A DNA stretch of 5,106 nt, taken from NCBI GenBank assembly GCA_018370615.1, contig JAGZAC010000148.1, forward strand, positions 1 through 5,106, read 5' to 3'. Positions within the stretch are counted from its first letter, which is position 1, and every line of letters starts with the position of its first letter. Position numbers and translations under genes: made by a program. The notes beneath the pieces are model-generated. The model did not search any database. It was not told the origin of the DNA and saw nothing but the letters and a program-made list of their open reading frames with translations. Positions 1 through 5,106 of this stretch are shown here, one piece after another. Origin of the DNA: Clostridiales bacterium (GTDB lineage Bacteria; Bacillota; Clostridia; Oscillospirales; CAG-272).

Positions 1-52
1 ACTATACCCCTCTGCGTCAGTTTTCTAACAGAATTACAATATTTTTCTGGAT

Positions 53-1075
53 CTACCGGTTATATTCCACAAGAGCGTCCGGCTTTTTTTCCGTTTTTTC
101 TGAAGAAAGAATGGCAGACTCTATATCTTCATAACCATGCAGTCCATCAATATATTTTTCAAGATTCTTTGTACAATATACGGGAAGTCCGATCACCATT
201 GCTTCCATGATATTCATCCCCTGCCCCTCATAGCGGGAGGTGGAGACAAATGCGTCCATTTGCTGCATATAGCAAAAAGGGTTGGTCTGATTTCCCAGCA
301 GGAATACCTTGTCTGTCAGGTGCAAATCGGCGATCTGTGCTTCCAGCGCAGCTCGATCGGGCCCGTCACCGATAATATACAGCCGCAAATCGGTGCGTTT
401 TGCGCATGCCCGGGCAAAGATGTCCAACATAATATCATAGCCCTTCTGATGGCACAACCGTCCTAAGGCAACAAAATTAAGACAGGTGGAATCCGGTGCA
501 AAATTTTTCGGCGCCATGTCCTTCTTTTGCAAAATTTCGGCAGTATCAATAAAGTTCGGAATGACATGGAATTTTTTTCCGACAACACCGGACATCTTCT
601 GAAAGGGAGCAATCAGCCCTCTGGAAACCCCTACAAACGCATCGTAATATGCAAATTTCCCCTTAAACAGGCTCCAGAGCAGGCGGTATTTCCACTCATT
701 CTGCAGCTTTATTTCCACATCGTTGTGGATCCACATAACGCGCTTTTTTGCCGGAATTTTGATAGCCCCTACGGCGCAGCTGTTCTGATAGGAATTAAAG
801 TCGATGGCCACGTCGTATTCCCCGCATTCGCCGAAATCAGGATGGATGCAGCTTTTTGCGATGCTAAAGGGAACGAAGGAATAAACCTTTGAAACGGGAC
901 GCAGATACTTCACATGGAGCTCCGGGGGGAAATCTACATCCCAGAAGGCGCCCTCAGCAAATAAGTACAAATCCACCGAGAATCGGTTATAATCAATGCT
1001 ATGCAGTAAGTTAATCAAAGATTTTTGAATACCGCCTACGTTTAAATCGTTTTGGAAGACAGCGACTTTTTTCAT
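53..1075 (-). CDS. Glycosyltransferase family 4 (GT-B fold), surface polysaccharide/glycolipid type
   Basis: A complete 340-residue protein that should transfer a sugar from a nucleotide-sugar donor, with retention of configuration, to a cytoplasmic-face lipid-linked or polysaccharide acceptor. Seen in sequence: the N-terminal Rossmann half opens with KKVAVFQNDLNVGGIQKSL, whose GG (residues 14-15) is the usual glycine loop of GT4 enzymes; WIHND lies at 115-119. The C-terminal donor-binding half has ALGRLCHQKGYD (203-214, with the R206/K211 pair expected to contact donor phosphates), IIGDGPD (234-240) and the EX7E motif, E283 and E291 in EGQGMNIME. There is no signal peptide or membrane segment. 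It is slightly short for the family (commonly about 360-380), but all core motifs are present. The ATG is supported by AAAGGA ending 8 bases upstream and by a strong promoter. It stands alone in this window; the next gene downstream would lie off the left edge. The exact sugar and acceptor cannot be read from sequence. Confidence 0.93.
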   Translation of the reverse strand: MKKVAVFQNDLNVGGIQKSLINLLHSIDYNRFSVDLYLFAEGAFWDVDFPPELHVKYLRPVSKVYSFVPFSIAKSCIHPDFGECGEYDVAIDFNSYQNSCAVGAIKIPAKKRVMWIHNDVEIKLQNEWKYRLLWSLFKGKFAYYDAFVGVSRGLIAPFQKMSGVVGKKFHVIPNFIDTAEILQKKDMAPKNFAPDSTCLNFVALGRLCHQKGYDIMLDIFARACAKRTDLRLYIIGDGPDRAALEAQIADLHLTDKVFLLGNQTNPFCYMQQMDAFVSTSRYEGQGMNIMEAMVIGLPVYCTKNLEKYIDGLHGYEDIESAILSSEKTEKKPDALVEYNR

Positions 1076-1123
1076 TTCAAGGTTCCTTTCTTCGCAAAAC
1101 GCTTTTTATACAATAATAAAAGT

Positions 1124-1152
1124 ATTTTACCACAATAAACAGAAAATGTCAA
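1124..1152 (-). promoter_or_regulatory. SigA-type promoter of the glycosyltransferase gene
   Basis: On the minus strand, TTGACA (1147-1152, perfect -35) is followed after exactly 17 bases by TAAAAT (1124-1129, five of six matches to the -10). The expected start is near 1117, giving a leader of about 40 bases, with GAAAGGA at 1084-1090 as ribosome binding site before the ATG at 1075. Spacing and composition are what is expected for the housekeeping sigma factor, so the gene is probably expressed on its own rather than by read-through from ylmC. An imperfect palindrome (1142-1156) covers the -35. Confidence 0.8.
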
Positions 1153-1156
1153 TTTC
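1142..1156. promoter_or_regulatory. Possible operator palindrome over the -35 of the glycosyltransferase promoter
   Basis: The 15 bases GAAAATGTCAATTTC fit the symmetric pattern GAAA-n-TG-n-CA-n-TTTC; 12 of 15 positions obey dyad symmetry about base 1149. It completely contains the -35 hexamer, where a bound repressor would block RNA polymerase. No regulator gene is in the window, and part of the symmetry comes from the promoter's AT-rich sequence, so this is only a candidate site. Confidence 0.3.
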
Positions 1157-1202
1157 CCTGGCGATATTTCTTATTTTAGAAGGAAATATATTATGGAACA
1201 AT

Positions 1203-1226
1203 TCCGCAGAGTTACTACGTAACTCC
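1203..1226 (-). repeat. Solitary hairpin related to the nested hairpin of repeat element B
   Basis: A perfect 7-bp stem, GAGTTAC (1209-1215) and GTAACTC (1219-1225), closes a 3-base loop. Read on the minus strand, these 24 bases match 1412-1435 on the plus strand at 20 of 24 positions. One A-T pair in the stem here is a G-C pair there, so pairing is preserved. It appears to be a detached fragment or a separate small member of the same repeat family, in the opposite orientation. Confidence 0.6.
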
Positions 1227-1248
1227 CCATAGAGTGACAAGGCTATAA

Positions 1249-1275
1249 TAAAAGCCTCCCCTGTGCAAGGGGAGG
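1249..1275 (-). terminator. Intrinsic terminator-like hairpin at the outer edge of repeat A
   Basis: Read on the minus strand, the 7-bp all-GC-rich stem CCTCCCC/GGGGAGG is followed by C and then TTTTATTAT. This is a fair Rho-independent terminator for any transcript crossing the repeats from ylmC, placed about 130 bases upstream of the expected start of the glycosyltransferase transcript. It is part of the repeat, so the terminator function is inferred from structure. Confidence 0.5.
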
Positions 1276-1360
1276 TGGTACGGCGTAGCCGTGCCGGAGG
1301 GGTTGGAATAAGTCAATCCCTCACCCGCTGCGCGGGAGCTCCCTTTACACAAGGGAGCCT
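1252..1360. repeat. Hairpin repeat element A: head-to-head inverted pair of units
   Basis: The left unit (1252-1306) begins AAGCCTCCCC and folds into CCTCCCC/GGGGAGG (1255-1261 with 1269-1275, loop TGTGCAA). A second hairpin follows, GGTACGGC/GCCGTGCC (1277-1284 with 1288-1295, one G-T wobble), then GGAGGGGTTGG. After a 6-base centre (1307-1312) the plan repeats inverted: TCAATCCCTCA (1313-1323), hairpin CCCGC/GCGGG (1324-1336), and hairpin GCTCCCTT/AAGGGAGC (1338-1345 with 1351-1358). The element has no coding potential; small open frames across it are by-products of the GC-rich repeat. Its size and inverted architecture resemble a REP/BIME-like or MITE-like interspersed element. I see no convincing target-site duplication. 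Confidence 0.85.
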
Positions 1361-1373
1361 ATGCCCGGCTGAA

Positions 1374-1390
1374 CCTCCCCACAAGGGGGA
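1374..1390. repeat. Degenerate remnant of a hairpin repeat unit
   Basis: CCTCCCC (1374-1380), ACAA and GGGGGA (1385-1390) keep the first-hairpin theme of the neighbouring units, with a shortened loop and only the inner four C-G pairs intact. The second hairpin and the GGAGGGGTTG tail are missing. It sits between elements A and B and looks like a deletion derivative. Confidence 0.5.
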
Positions 1391-1391
1391 T

Positions 1392-1438
1392 AAAAAAGCC
1401 TCCCCGGTGCAGGAGTTGCGTGGCAACTCTGGGGAGGC
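1392..1438 (-). terminator. Strong intrinsic terminator-like hairpin at the edge of repeat B
   Basis: On the minus strand an 8-bp stem, GCCTCCCC/GGGGAGGC (1431-1438 with 1398-1405), itself enclosing the nested 7-bp hairpin, is followed directly by six T (1392-1397). This is the best Rho-independent terminator in the window and lies about 155 bases beyond the ylmC stop codon, so it probably ends the ylmC (and any polC-ylmC) transcript. Confidence 0.65.
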
Positions 1439-1530
1439 GCCGTGGTAAAACCACGGTGGAAGGGTTGTTGGGAAAAGACAATCCCCCTGTCGGCAGAGCC
1501 GACATCCCCCTTTACACAAGGGGGACTTTT
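1394..1530. repeat. Hairpin repeat element B: inverted pair, left unit with a nested extra hairpin
   Basis: The outer ends are AAAAG (1394-1398) and CTTTT (1526-1530). In the left unit CCTCCCC (1399-1405) pairs with GGGGAGG (1431-1437), but the usual 7-base loop is replaced by 25 bases carrying a perfect nested hairpin, GAGTTGC/GCAACTC (1413-1419 with 1423-1429). Then come CCGTGGT/ACCACGG (1440-1446 with 1450-1456) and GGAAGGGTTGTTGG. The centre is followed by the inverted right unit: ACAATCCC (1478-1485), TGTCGGC/GCCGACA (1488-1494 with 1498-1504) and TCCCCCTT/AAGGGGGA (1505-1512 with 1518-1525). It follows the same plan as element A with different stem sequences. Confidence 0.85.
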
Positions 1531-1533
1531 GTT
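1505..1533 (+). terminator. Terminator-like hairpin at the right edge of repeat B (plus strand)
   Basis: TCCCCCTT/AAGGGGGA, an 8-bp perfect stem with loop TACAC, is followed by C and TTTTGTTT on the plus strand. With the opposite-strand terminator at the other end, element B could stop transcription from both sides. No plus-strand gene is seen in the window, so this may be structural coincidence of the repeat. Confidence 0.4.
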
Positions 1534-1534
1534 T

Positions 1535-1590
1535 AAGCCTCCCCTGTGTAAGGGGAGGTGCCGCGGTACAACCGCGGTGGAGGGGTTGTG
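1535..1590 (+). repeat. Hairpin repeat unit C (single copy, abutting ylmC)
   Basis: AAGCCTCCCC begins a unit identical in plan to the left unit of element A: CCTCCCC/GGGGAGG (1538-1544 with 1552-1558, loop TGTGTAA), then CCGCGGT/ACCGCGG (1561-1567 with 1571-1577), then TGGAGGGGTTGTG. No inverted partner follows; the unit ends four bases from the ylmC stop codon. On the minus strand the hairpin is followed by GGCTTAAAC, a poor T-run, so this copy is a weak terminator at best. Confidence 0.8.
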
Positions 1591-1594
1591 CCTT

Positions 1595-1885
1595 TTACCA
1601 AAACCATTTTTTCTTCGGAGGCGGAGGAGGACACCCGCATTCCGATACACGGGGCGGCACGTCCACTAGGATCGCATCTTCCCCGATTTTTTGAATCTTG
1701 TCCCAGGGAATGCGCAGATCGTTGCTTCGCCCAAATCCAAAGTGCCCGCCTTCCCCAGGAACGAATATCGCTGTGATGCACCCGTTGCAGAGATCCAGTT
1801 CATAATTGCAGATATGCCCCAGCTTTCTGCCGTCGCATACGCTGATGACAATTTTATTGCTTAGACTGTTTGTATTGCAAGCCAT
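1595..1885 (-). CDS. YlmC/YmxH family sporulation protein (PRC-barrel-like), cysteine-rich variant
   Basis: A 96-residue small protein. The core (about residues 8-76) has the family pattern: NKIVISVCDGRKLGHI at the start of the barrel, then a middle strand reading ITAIFVPG, then FGFGRSNDLRIPWDKIQKIG and EDAILVDV at the end. The family is conserved in endospore formers and named from Bacillus subtilis; its biochemical role is not established. Unusual here are seven cysteines (3, 17, 26, 33, 36, 83, 85), including CNGC and CGC, and a tail of five prolines followed by KKKWFW. There is no signal peptide or membrane segment. The ATG is preceded by AGAAAGGA, whose GGA ends 12 bases upstream, slightly long but the only candidate. 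It lies 97 bases after polC on the same strand, with its own candidate sporulation promoter in the gap. The stop codon lies next to repeat unit C. Confidence 0.85.
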   Translation of the reverse strand: MACNTNSLSNKIVISVCDGRKLGHICNYELDLCNGCITAIFVPGEGGHFGFGRSNDLRIPWDKIQKIGEDAILVDVPPRVSECGCPPPPPKKKWFW

Positions 1886-1936
1886 GGCTGTGACCCGTCC
1901 TTTCTGTAGGCTAAAATACCAAAAGCTTTTTTACAC

Positions 1937-1966
1937 AGTATATGCAACAAGATTTGTCCGGTATTC
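1937..1966 (-). promoter_or_regulatory. Candidate SigE-type (mother-cell sporulation) promoter of the ylmC-family gene
   Basis: On the minus strand GAATACC (1960-1966) contains the ATA core of a -35 element. Seventeen bases lie between that ATA and CATATACT (1937-1944), which fits the SigE -10 pattern CATAnnnT. The expected start near 1930 gives a leader of about 45 bases before the ATG. No SigA-type pair of comparable quality is seen in this gap. Short sigma-factor motifs can occur by chance; the fit with a sporulation-family gene raises the odds. Confidence 0.4.
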
Positions 1967-1981
1967 CCACAGCTTTACGGA

Positions 1982-4900
1982 TTAGAAAAAGGACAGCTGG
2001 TTGGTCATGGACATGCCCTTGAATACCCCGTTGGCGTCCAGCACCTCCACAACAGTTTTGGAAAGCTTTGCCGCAACGCGCAGATCCTCTACAGAAAAAA
2101 TGTCTTCTTCGTCTCTGGCTCGCATAATATTTTCTGCCGCCGTGTCTCCCAGCCCGCCGATGGAGTTAAAAGGCAGGCGAATGCCTTCCTCCTGGGGCAG
2201 GAATTTTTTCGCGTGGGACTGCCGCAGGTCTACAGGCAAAAAGCGAATTCCCCGAACCATGGCTTCGTTGACCAGCTGCAGCGCACTGAAGGTTTCATTG
2301 TCCTTTGCAGTGGCTTCCTTGCCCATGGCGGAAATTTCATCCATTTTTGCCTTTACCGCCTGCCTTCCGCCACATACTACGCTGGCTTCTACGCCTCCGG
2401 GCGCAGCGGTAAAGTACGCTGCATAAAATTCCTTGGGATAATAGATTTTGTACCAGCCCAGCCGCAGAGCATCGATGACATAGGCTGCCGCGTGGGCTTT
2501 GGGAAACATGTACTTAATTTTCTTGCAGGAGTCGATGTACCAATCCGGCACGCCGGCAGCAATCATCGATTCCTCATATTCCGGTTTCAGTCCCTTGCCT
2601 TTGCGCACGTCTTCCATAATGGCAAAGGACAGAGCCTTGTCCATATGATGATTCTGGATCAAATACAGCATAATATCATCTCGGCATCCGATTACATCCG
2701 ATATGGTACAGGTGCCTGCTTCAATCAGTGCGTCTGCATTGCCCAGCCAGACGCCGGTGCCGTGGGTGAGACCGGAAATCTGCAAAAGGTCGGAGAAGCT
2801 TTTGGGCTTCGCCTGGGTGAGCACTCCTCGCACAAATTTTGTGTTCATTTCCGGAAGGCCCAACGTCCCCGTTTCCACACCAAGCAAGTCTTCCCTTGTC
2901 ACACCCAGGGGAGCAGGTGTGGTGAAGAGCTGATAGAGCTTTGGATCGCTGAGATTGCAATCCAGCACATTGGTATTTGTGTACTCTTCCAGCCGTTTAT
3001 ACTTGGTGGGAATATCGTGTCCCAGAATGTCCAGCTTCAGGATAGTATCATGGAGGTATTTAAACTCGAAGTGCGTGGTGATAGTGCCGGAGTTGGGGTC
3101 GTCTGCTGGATGCTGTACCGGGCAAAAATCATAGATTTCATATCCCTGGGGCACAATGATGATGCCGCCGGGATGCTGCCCGGTGGTCCGTTTTACGCCA
3201 ACACAGCCGCTGATCAATCGTTCCAGCTCTGCTCGGCAGACGGAAATCCCTTTCCCTTCCAAATATTTTGCAGCATATCCGAAGGCGGTCTTTTCCGCCA
3301 GGGTACCGATGGTACCGGCTCGGAAGGCGTGGCCCTTGCCGAACAGCACTTCCGTGTATTTGTGAGCGTCTCCCTGGACATCGCCGGAGAAGTTCAGATC
3401 AATATCCGGCGTCTTGTCGCCGTAGAAACCGAGGAAGGTTTCAAAGGGGATGTTGTGTCCGTCACGAATCATGTCCGGCGTACCGCAGTTTGGGCAGTTC
3501 TTTACCGGAAGGTCAAAGCCGGACTTTACGGAGCCGTCCTCGATCCATTCGCTGTGCCGGCATACGGGACAACGATAGTGGGGCGGCAGGGGATTTACCT
3601 TTGTGATTCCCGCCATGGTGGCGGCAAAGGAGGACCCCACAGATCCTCTGGAGCCCACCTGATATCCCTTGGATTCGCTGTTTTCCACCAGGCGGCGGGC
3701 GATGATATACATAATAGCAAAGCCGTTTTTGATAATAGAATCCAGTTCTCGCTCTAGCCGGGCTTGTACTTGCGTGGGCAGGGGATTTCCGTACATGGAG
3801 GCAGCCATTTCGTAGCATTTGCTTGTGAGCTCTTCCTCGCTGCCTTCGATATGAGGAGGGTACGAGCCGGCGGGAATGGGGTCTATTTTCTCCACCATGT
3901 CGGCGATTTTGTTGGTGTTGGTGACGACTACCTCATAGGCCTTTTCTGCACCCAGGTAGGAAAATTCCTCCAGCATTTCTTCCGTAGTGCGCATATGCAG
4001 GTGAGTTACCTTATCTGCGTCCGGGTATTTCATGCCGGTGAGCAGAATCCGGCGGTAGATTTCGTCCTCGGGATCGATGTAGTGGGCGTCGCAGGTGGCG
4101 CACACCGGCTTATTCAGCTTTTCTCCCAGAGCTACGATCTTCCGGTTCAGTTCCTGCAATTCTTCAATACTGGCTGCCTTTCCGCTTTCAATGAGGAACA
4201 TGTTGTTGGAAGTGGGCTGGATTTCCAGATAATCGTAAAAGGAGGCAATTTCTTCGATGGCCGCCTGGGGCTTGTTTTCCAGGATTGCACGGAACAGCTC
4301 CCCCGCTTCACAGGCAGAGCCGATGATCAATCCCTCCCGCAGCTCCATAAGGCGAGTTTTGGGAATCCGGGGTGTGCGCCGGTAATAAGTAAGGTAGGAT
4401 TCCGAGATCAGTCGGTATAAATTTTTTAGTCCGATGAGATTTTTTGCGATAATAATCTGGTGATAGGTGCGCAGCTTTAAGGGATCGGCATTTTCGCTCA
4501 TGGCGTTGGTCATCTGGGTAAAGTCGGTGATGCCTTCGTCCTGGAGTTTGTCGATCATTTTGAAGAAAATATACGCCAGCATTTCCGCGTCGTCCGATGC
4601 TCGGTGATGGTTGAAGTCACCCAGGTCGAAATATTCTGCCAGGGTGTCCAGACGGTGACGCTTTAATTCCGGATTTACATATCTGGACATGGATACCGTG
4701 TCCAGGTATGAATTTTCAAAGGGAAGGCCGCATTCCTCTGCGGCGCGGCGGATAAAGCTGGTGTCAAAGCCGGCATTGTGGGCAATCAGCAGCCGGTCTT
4801 CTGTAAACGCAAAAAAGGCACGCAGGGCTTCATCTACGGAAGGGGCATCTGCCACCATTTCATCGGTGATGCCGGTAAGTTCCGTGATATTTTCCGGGAT

Positions 4901-5106
4901 GTGCATTCCGGGATTGACAAAGGTGTTAAAGGTGTCCAGCACCTGACCGTTCTGAACCTTTACGGCGCCGATTTCTGTGATTTTGCAGTTCTGCACGGAG
5001 AGACCGGTGGTTTCAATGTCAAATACAATCATTTCCTCATCAAAGCCGATGTCCGTTCTCCCGTATAGGGCCCTGGCGGTGTCATCTACAAAATAGGCTT
5101 CGTTTC
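1982..5106 (-). CDS. polC: DNA polymerase III PolC-type alpha subunit, N-terminus off window
   Basis: The replicative polymerase of low-GC Gram-positives, with its own 3'-5' proofreading exonuclease. The frame stays open to the right edge, so the Met codon at 5030-5032 is internal: 24 more codons continue upstream without a stop. The window holds about 1040 of an expected 1430-1440 residues. Counting from that Met: DEDDh exonuclease with DIETTG (D5, E7), HNAGFD (D90) and HHRASDDA (H143, D148); second PHP segment to about 340; SRGSVGSSF (461-469); zinc site C488, C491, C513, C516; catalytic PDIDLNFSGD (D543, D545) and LKLDILGHD (D668); TTGQHPGGI (616-624); FPKAHAAAY (843-851); and clamp-binding QLSFF at the extreme C-terminus. 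From the exonuclease aspartate to the end is about 1011 residues, essentially the Bacillus subtilis spacing. No frameshift is seen. The OB domain and first PHP part are outside the window. Confidence 0.97.
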   Translation of the reverse strand, partial: NEAYFVDDTARALYGRTDIGFDEEMIVFDIETTGLSVQNCKITEIGAVKVQNGQVLDTFNTFVNPGMHIPENITELTGITDEMVADAPSVDEALRAFFAFTEDRLLIAHNAGFDTSFIRRAAEECGLPFENSYLDTVSMSRYVNPELKRHRLDTLAEYFDLGDFNHHRASDDAEMLAYIFFKMIDKLQDEGITDFTQMTNAMSENADPLKLRTYHQIIIAKNLIGLKNLYRLISESYLTYYRRTPRIPKTRLMELREGLIIGSACEAGELFRAILENKPQAAIEEIASFYDYLEIQPTSNNMFLIESGKAASIEELQELNRKIVALGEKLNKPVCATCDAHYIDPEDEIYRRILLTGMKYPDADKVTHLHMRTTEEMLEEFSYLGAEKAYEVVVTNTNKIADMVEKIDPIPAGSYPPHIEGSEEELTSKCYEMAASMYGNPLPTQVQARLERELDSIIKNGFAIMYIIARRLVENSESKGYQVGSRGSVGSSFAATMAGITKVNPLPPHYRCPVCRHSEWIEDGSVKSGFDLPVKNCPNCGTPDMIRDGHNIPFETFLGFYGDKTPDIDLNFSGDVQGDAHKYTEVLFGKGHAFRAGTIGTLAEKTAFGYAAKYLEGKGISVCRAELERLISGCVGVKRTTGQHPGGIIIVPQGYEIYDFCPVQHPADDPNSGTITTHFEFKYLHDTILKLDILGHDIPTKYKRLEEYTNTNVLDCNLSDPKLYQLFTTPAPLGVTREDLLGVETGTLGLPEMNTKFVRGVLTQAKPKSFSDLLQISGLTHGTGVWLGNADALIEAGTCTISDVIGCRDDIMLYLIQNHHMDKALSFAIMEDVRKGKGLKPEYEESMIAAGVPDWYIDSCKKIKYMFPKAHAAAYVIDALRLGWYKIYYPKEFYAAYFTAAPGGVEASVVCGGRQAVKAKMDEISAMGKEATAKDNETFSALQLVNEAMVRGIRFLPVDLRQSHAKKFLPQEEGIRLPFNSIGGLGDTAAENIMRARDEEDIFSVEDLRVAAKLSKTVVEVLDANGVFKGMSMTNQLSFF

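Noticed and set aside
1..52. Terminator or next-gene ribosome site after the glycosyltransferase
   Set aside because: CAGAA/TTCTG gives only a weak 5-bp stem without a good T-run. AGAGGGG near the edge could be a ribosome site for a gene beyond the window, but no start codon is visible.
137..892. Two plus-strand frames (109 and 121 codons) opposite the glycosyltransferase
   Set aside because: Both are antisense to the GT4 gene, which has all family motifs, a promoter and a ribosome binding site.
1173..1201. Second SigA-like promoter (TTGTTC, 17 bases, TAAAAT) on the minus strand
   Set aside because: The -35 matches only at TTG and the region is AT-rich; the perfect TTGACA promoter downstream suffices.
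1244..1249. TATAAT on the plus strand just before repeat A
   Set aside because: There is no -35 at the right distance and no plus-strand gene downstream.
1250..1590. CRISPR array
   Set aside because: The repeats are long palindromic units in both orientations with no regular spacers and no cas genes nearby.
1263..1781. Several small frames of 61-101 codons on both strands across the repeats and ylmC
   Set aside because: They are translations of GC-rich hairpin repeats or of ylmC in the wrong frame; compositions are low-complexity and no start signals are convincing.
1915..1965. Inverted repeat AATACC/GGTATT flanking the candidate SigE promoter
   Set aside because: Only 6 bp per arm with a 39-base spacer; expected by chance in a region of this size.
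2213..3757. 514-codon open frame on the plus strand opposite polC
   Set aside because: It lies wholly antisense to well-conserved PolC catalytic sequence. Its translation has no recognisable domain, and it is explained by the GC bias of polC codons removing stops from the opposite frame.
3764..4420. 218-codon plus-strand open frame opposite the PHP part of polC
   Set aside because: Antisense to conserved PolC sequence, with no ribosome binding site that I recognise and no domain.

Overview
The window reads as chromosomal DNA from a spore-forming Firmicute of class Clostridia, probably a gut-type relative of the Oscillospiraceae. Three observations support this: a PolC-type replicative DNA polymerase (the low-GC Gram-positive enzyme), a YlmC/YmxH-family sporulation protein in the cysteine-rich form I associate with clostridia, and a cluster of GC-rich 'AAGCCTCCCC…GGGGAGG' hairpin repeats of a kind I recall being scattered through such genomes. 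The taxonomic call is inference; I ran no search.

Layout: all three genes lie on the minus strand, so transcription runs from high to low coordinates. (1) 1982-5106 is most of polC. The gene enters from beyond the right edge, so its N-terminal OB region and first PHP segment are missing. The window holds the proofreading exonuclease, the second PHP segment, the zinc-binding and catalytic palm/fingers regions, and the C-terminal clamp-binding tail. (2) After a 97-bp gap carrying a good match to a SigE-type promoter comes a 96-residue YlmC/YmxH protein (1595-1885). (3) 1203-1590 is a mosaic of hairpin repeats: two head-to-head inverted pairs, one single unit, one remnant and one isolated related hairpin. 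Several copies end in T-runs when read on the minus strand and would act as terminators for the polC/ylmC side. (4) A strong SigA-type promoter (1124-1152) then drives a family-4 glycosyltransferase (53-1075), which acts in surface polysaccharide or glycolipid synthesis. (5) The last 52 bases hold nothing I can assign.

The genes do not form one pathway. polC is core replication, ylmC is a sporulation-associated gene probably with its own promoter, and the glycosyltransferase is a separate unit insulated by the repeats. No clear new defence or mobile system is visible. The structurally conserved but sequence-variable repeat family is the most unusual content.
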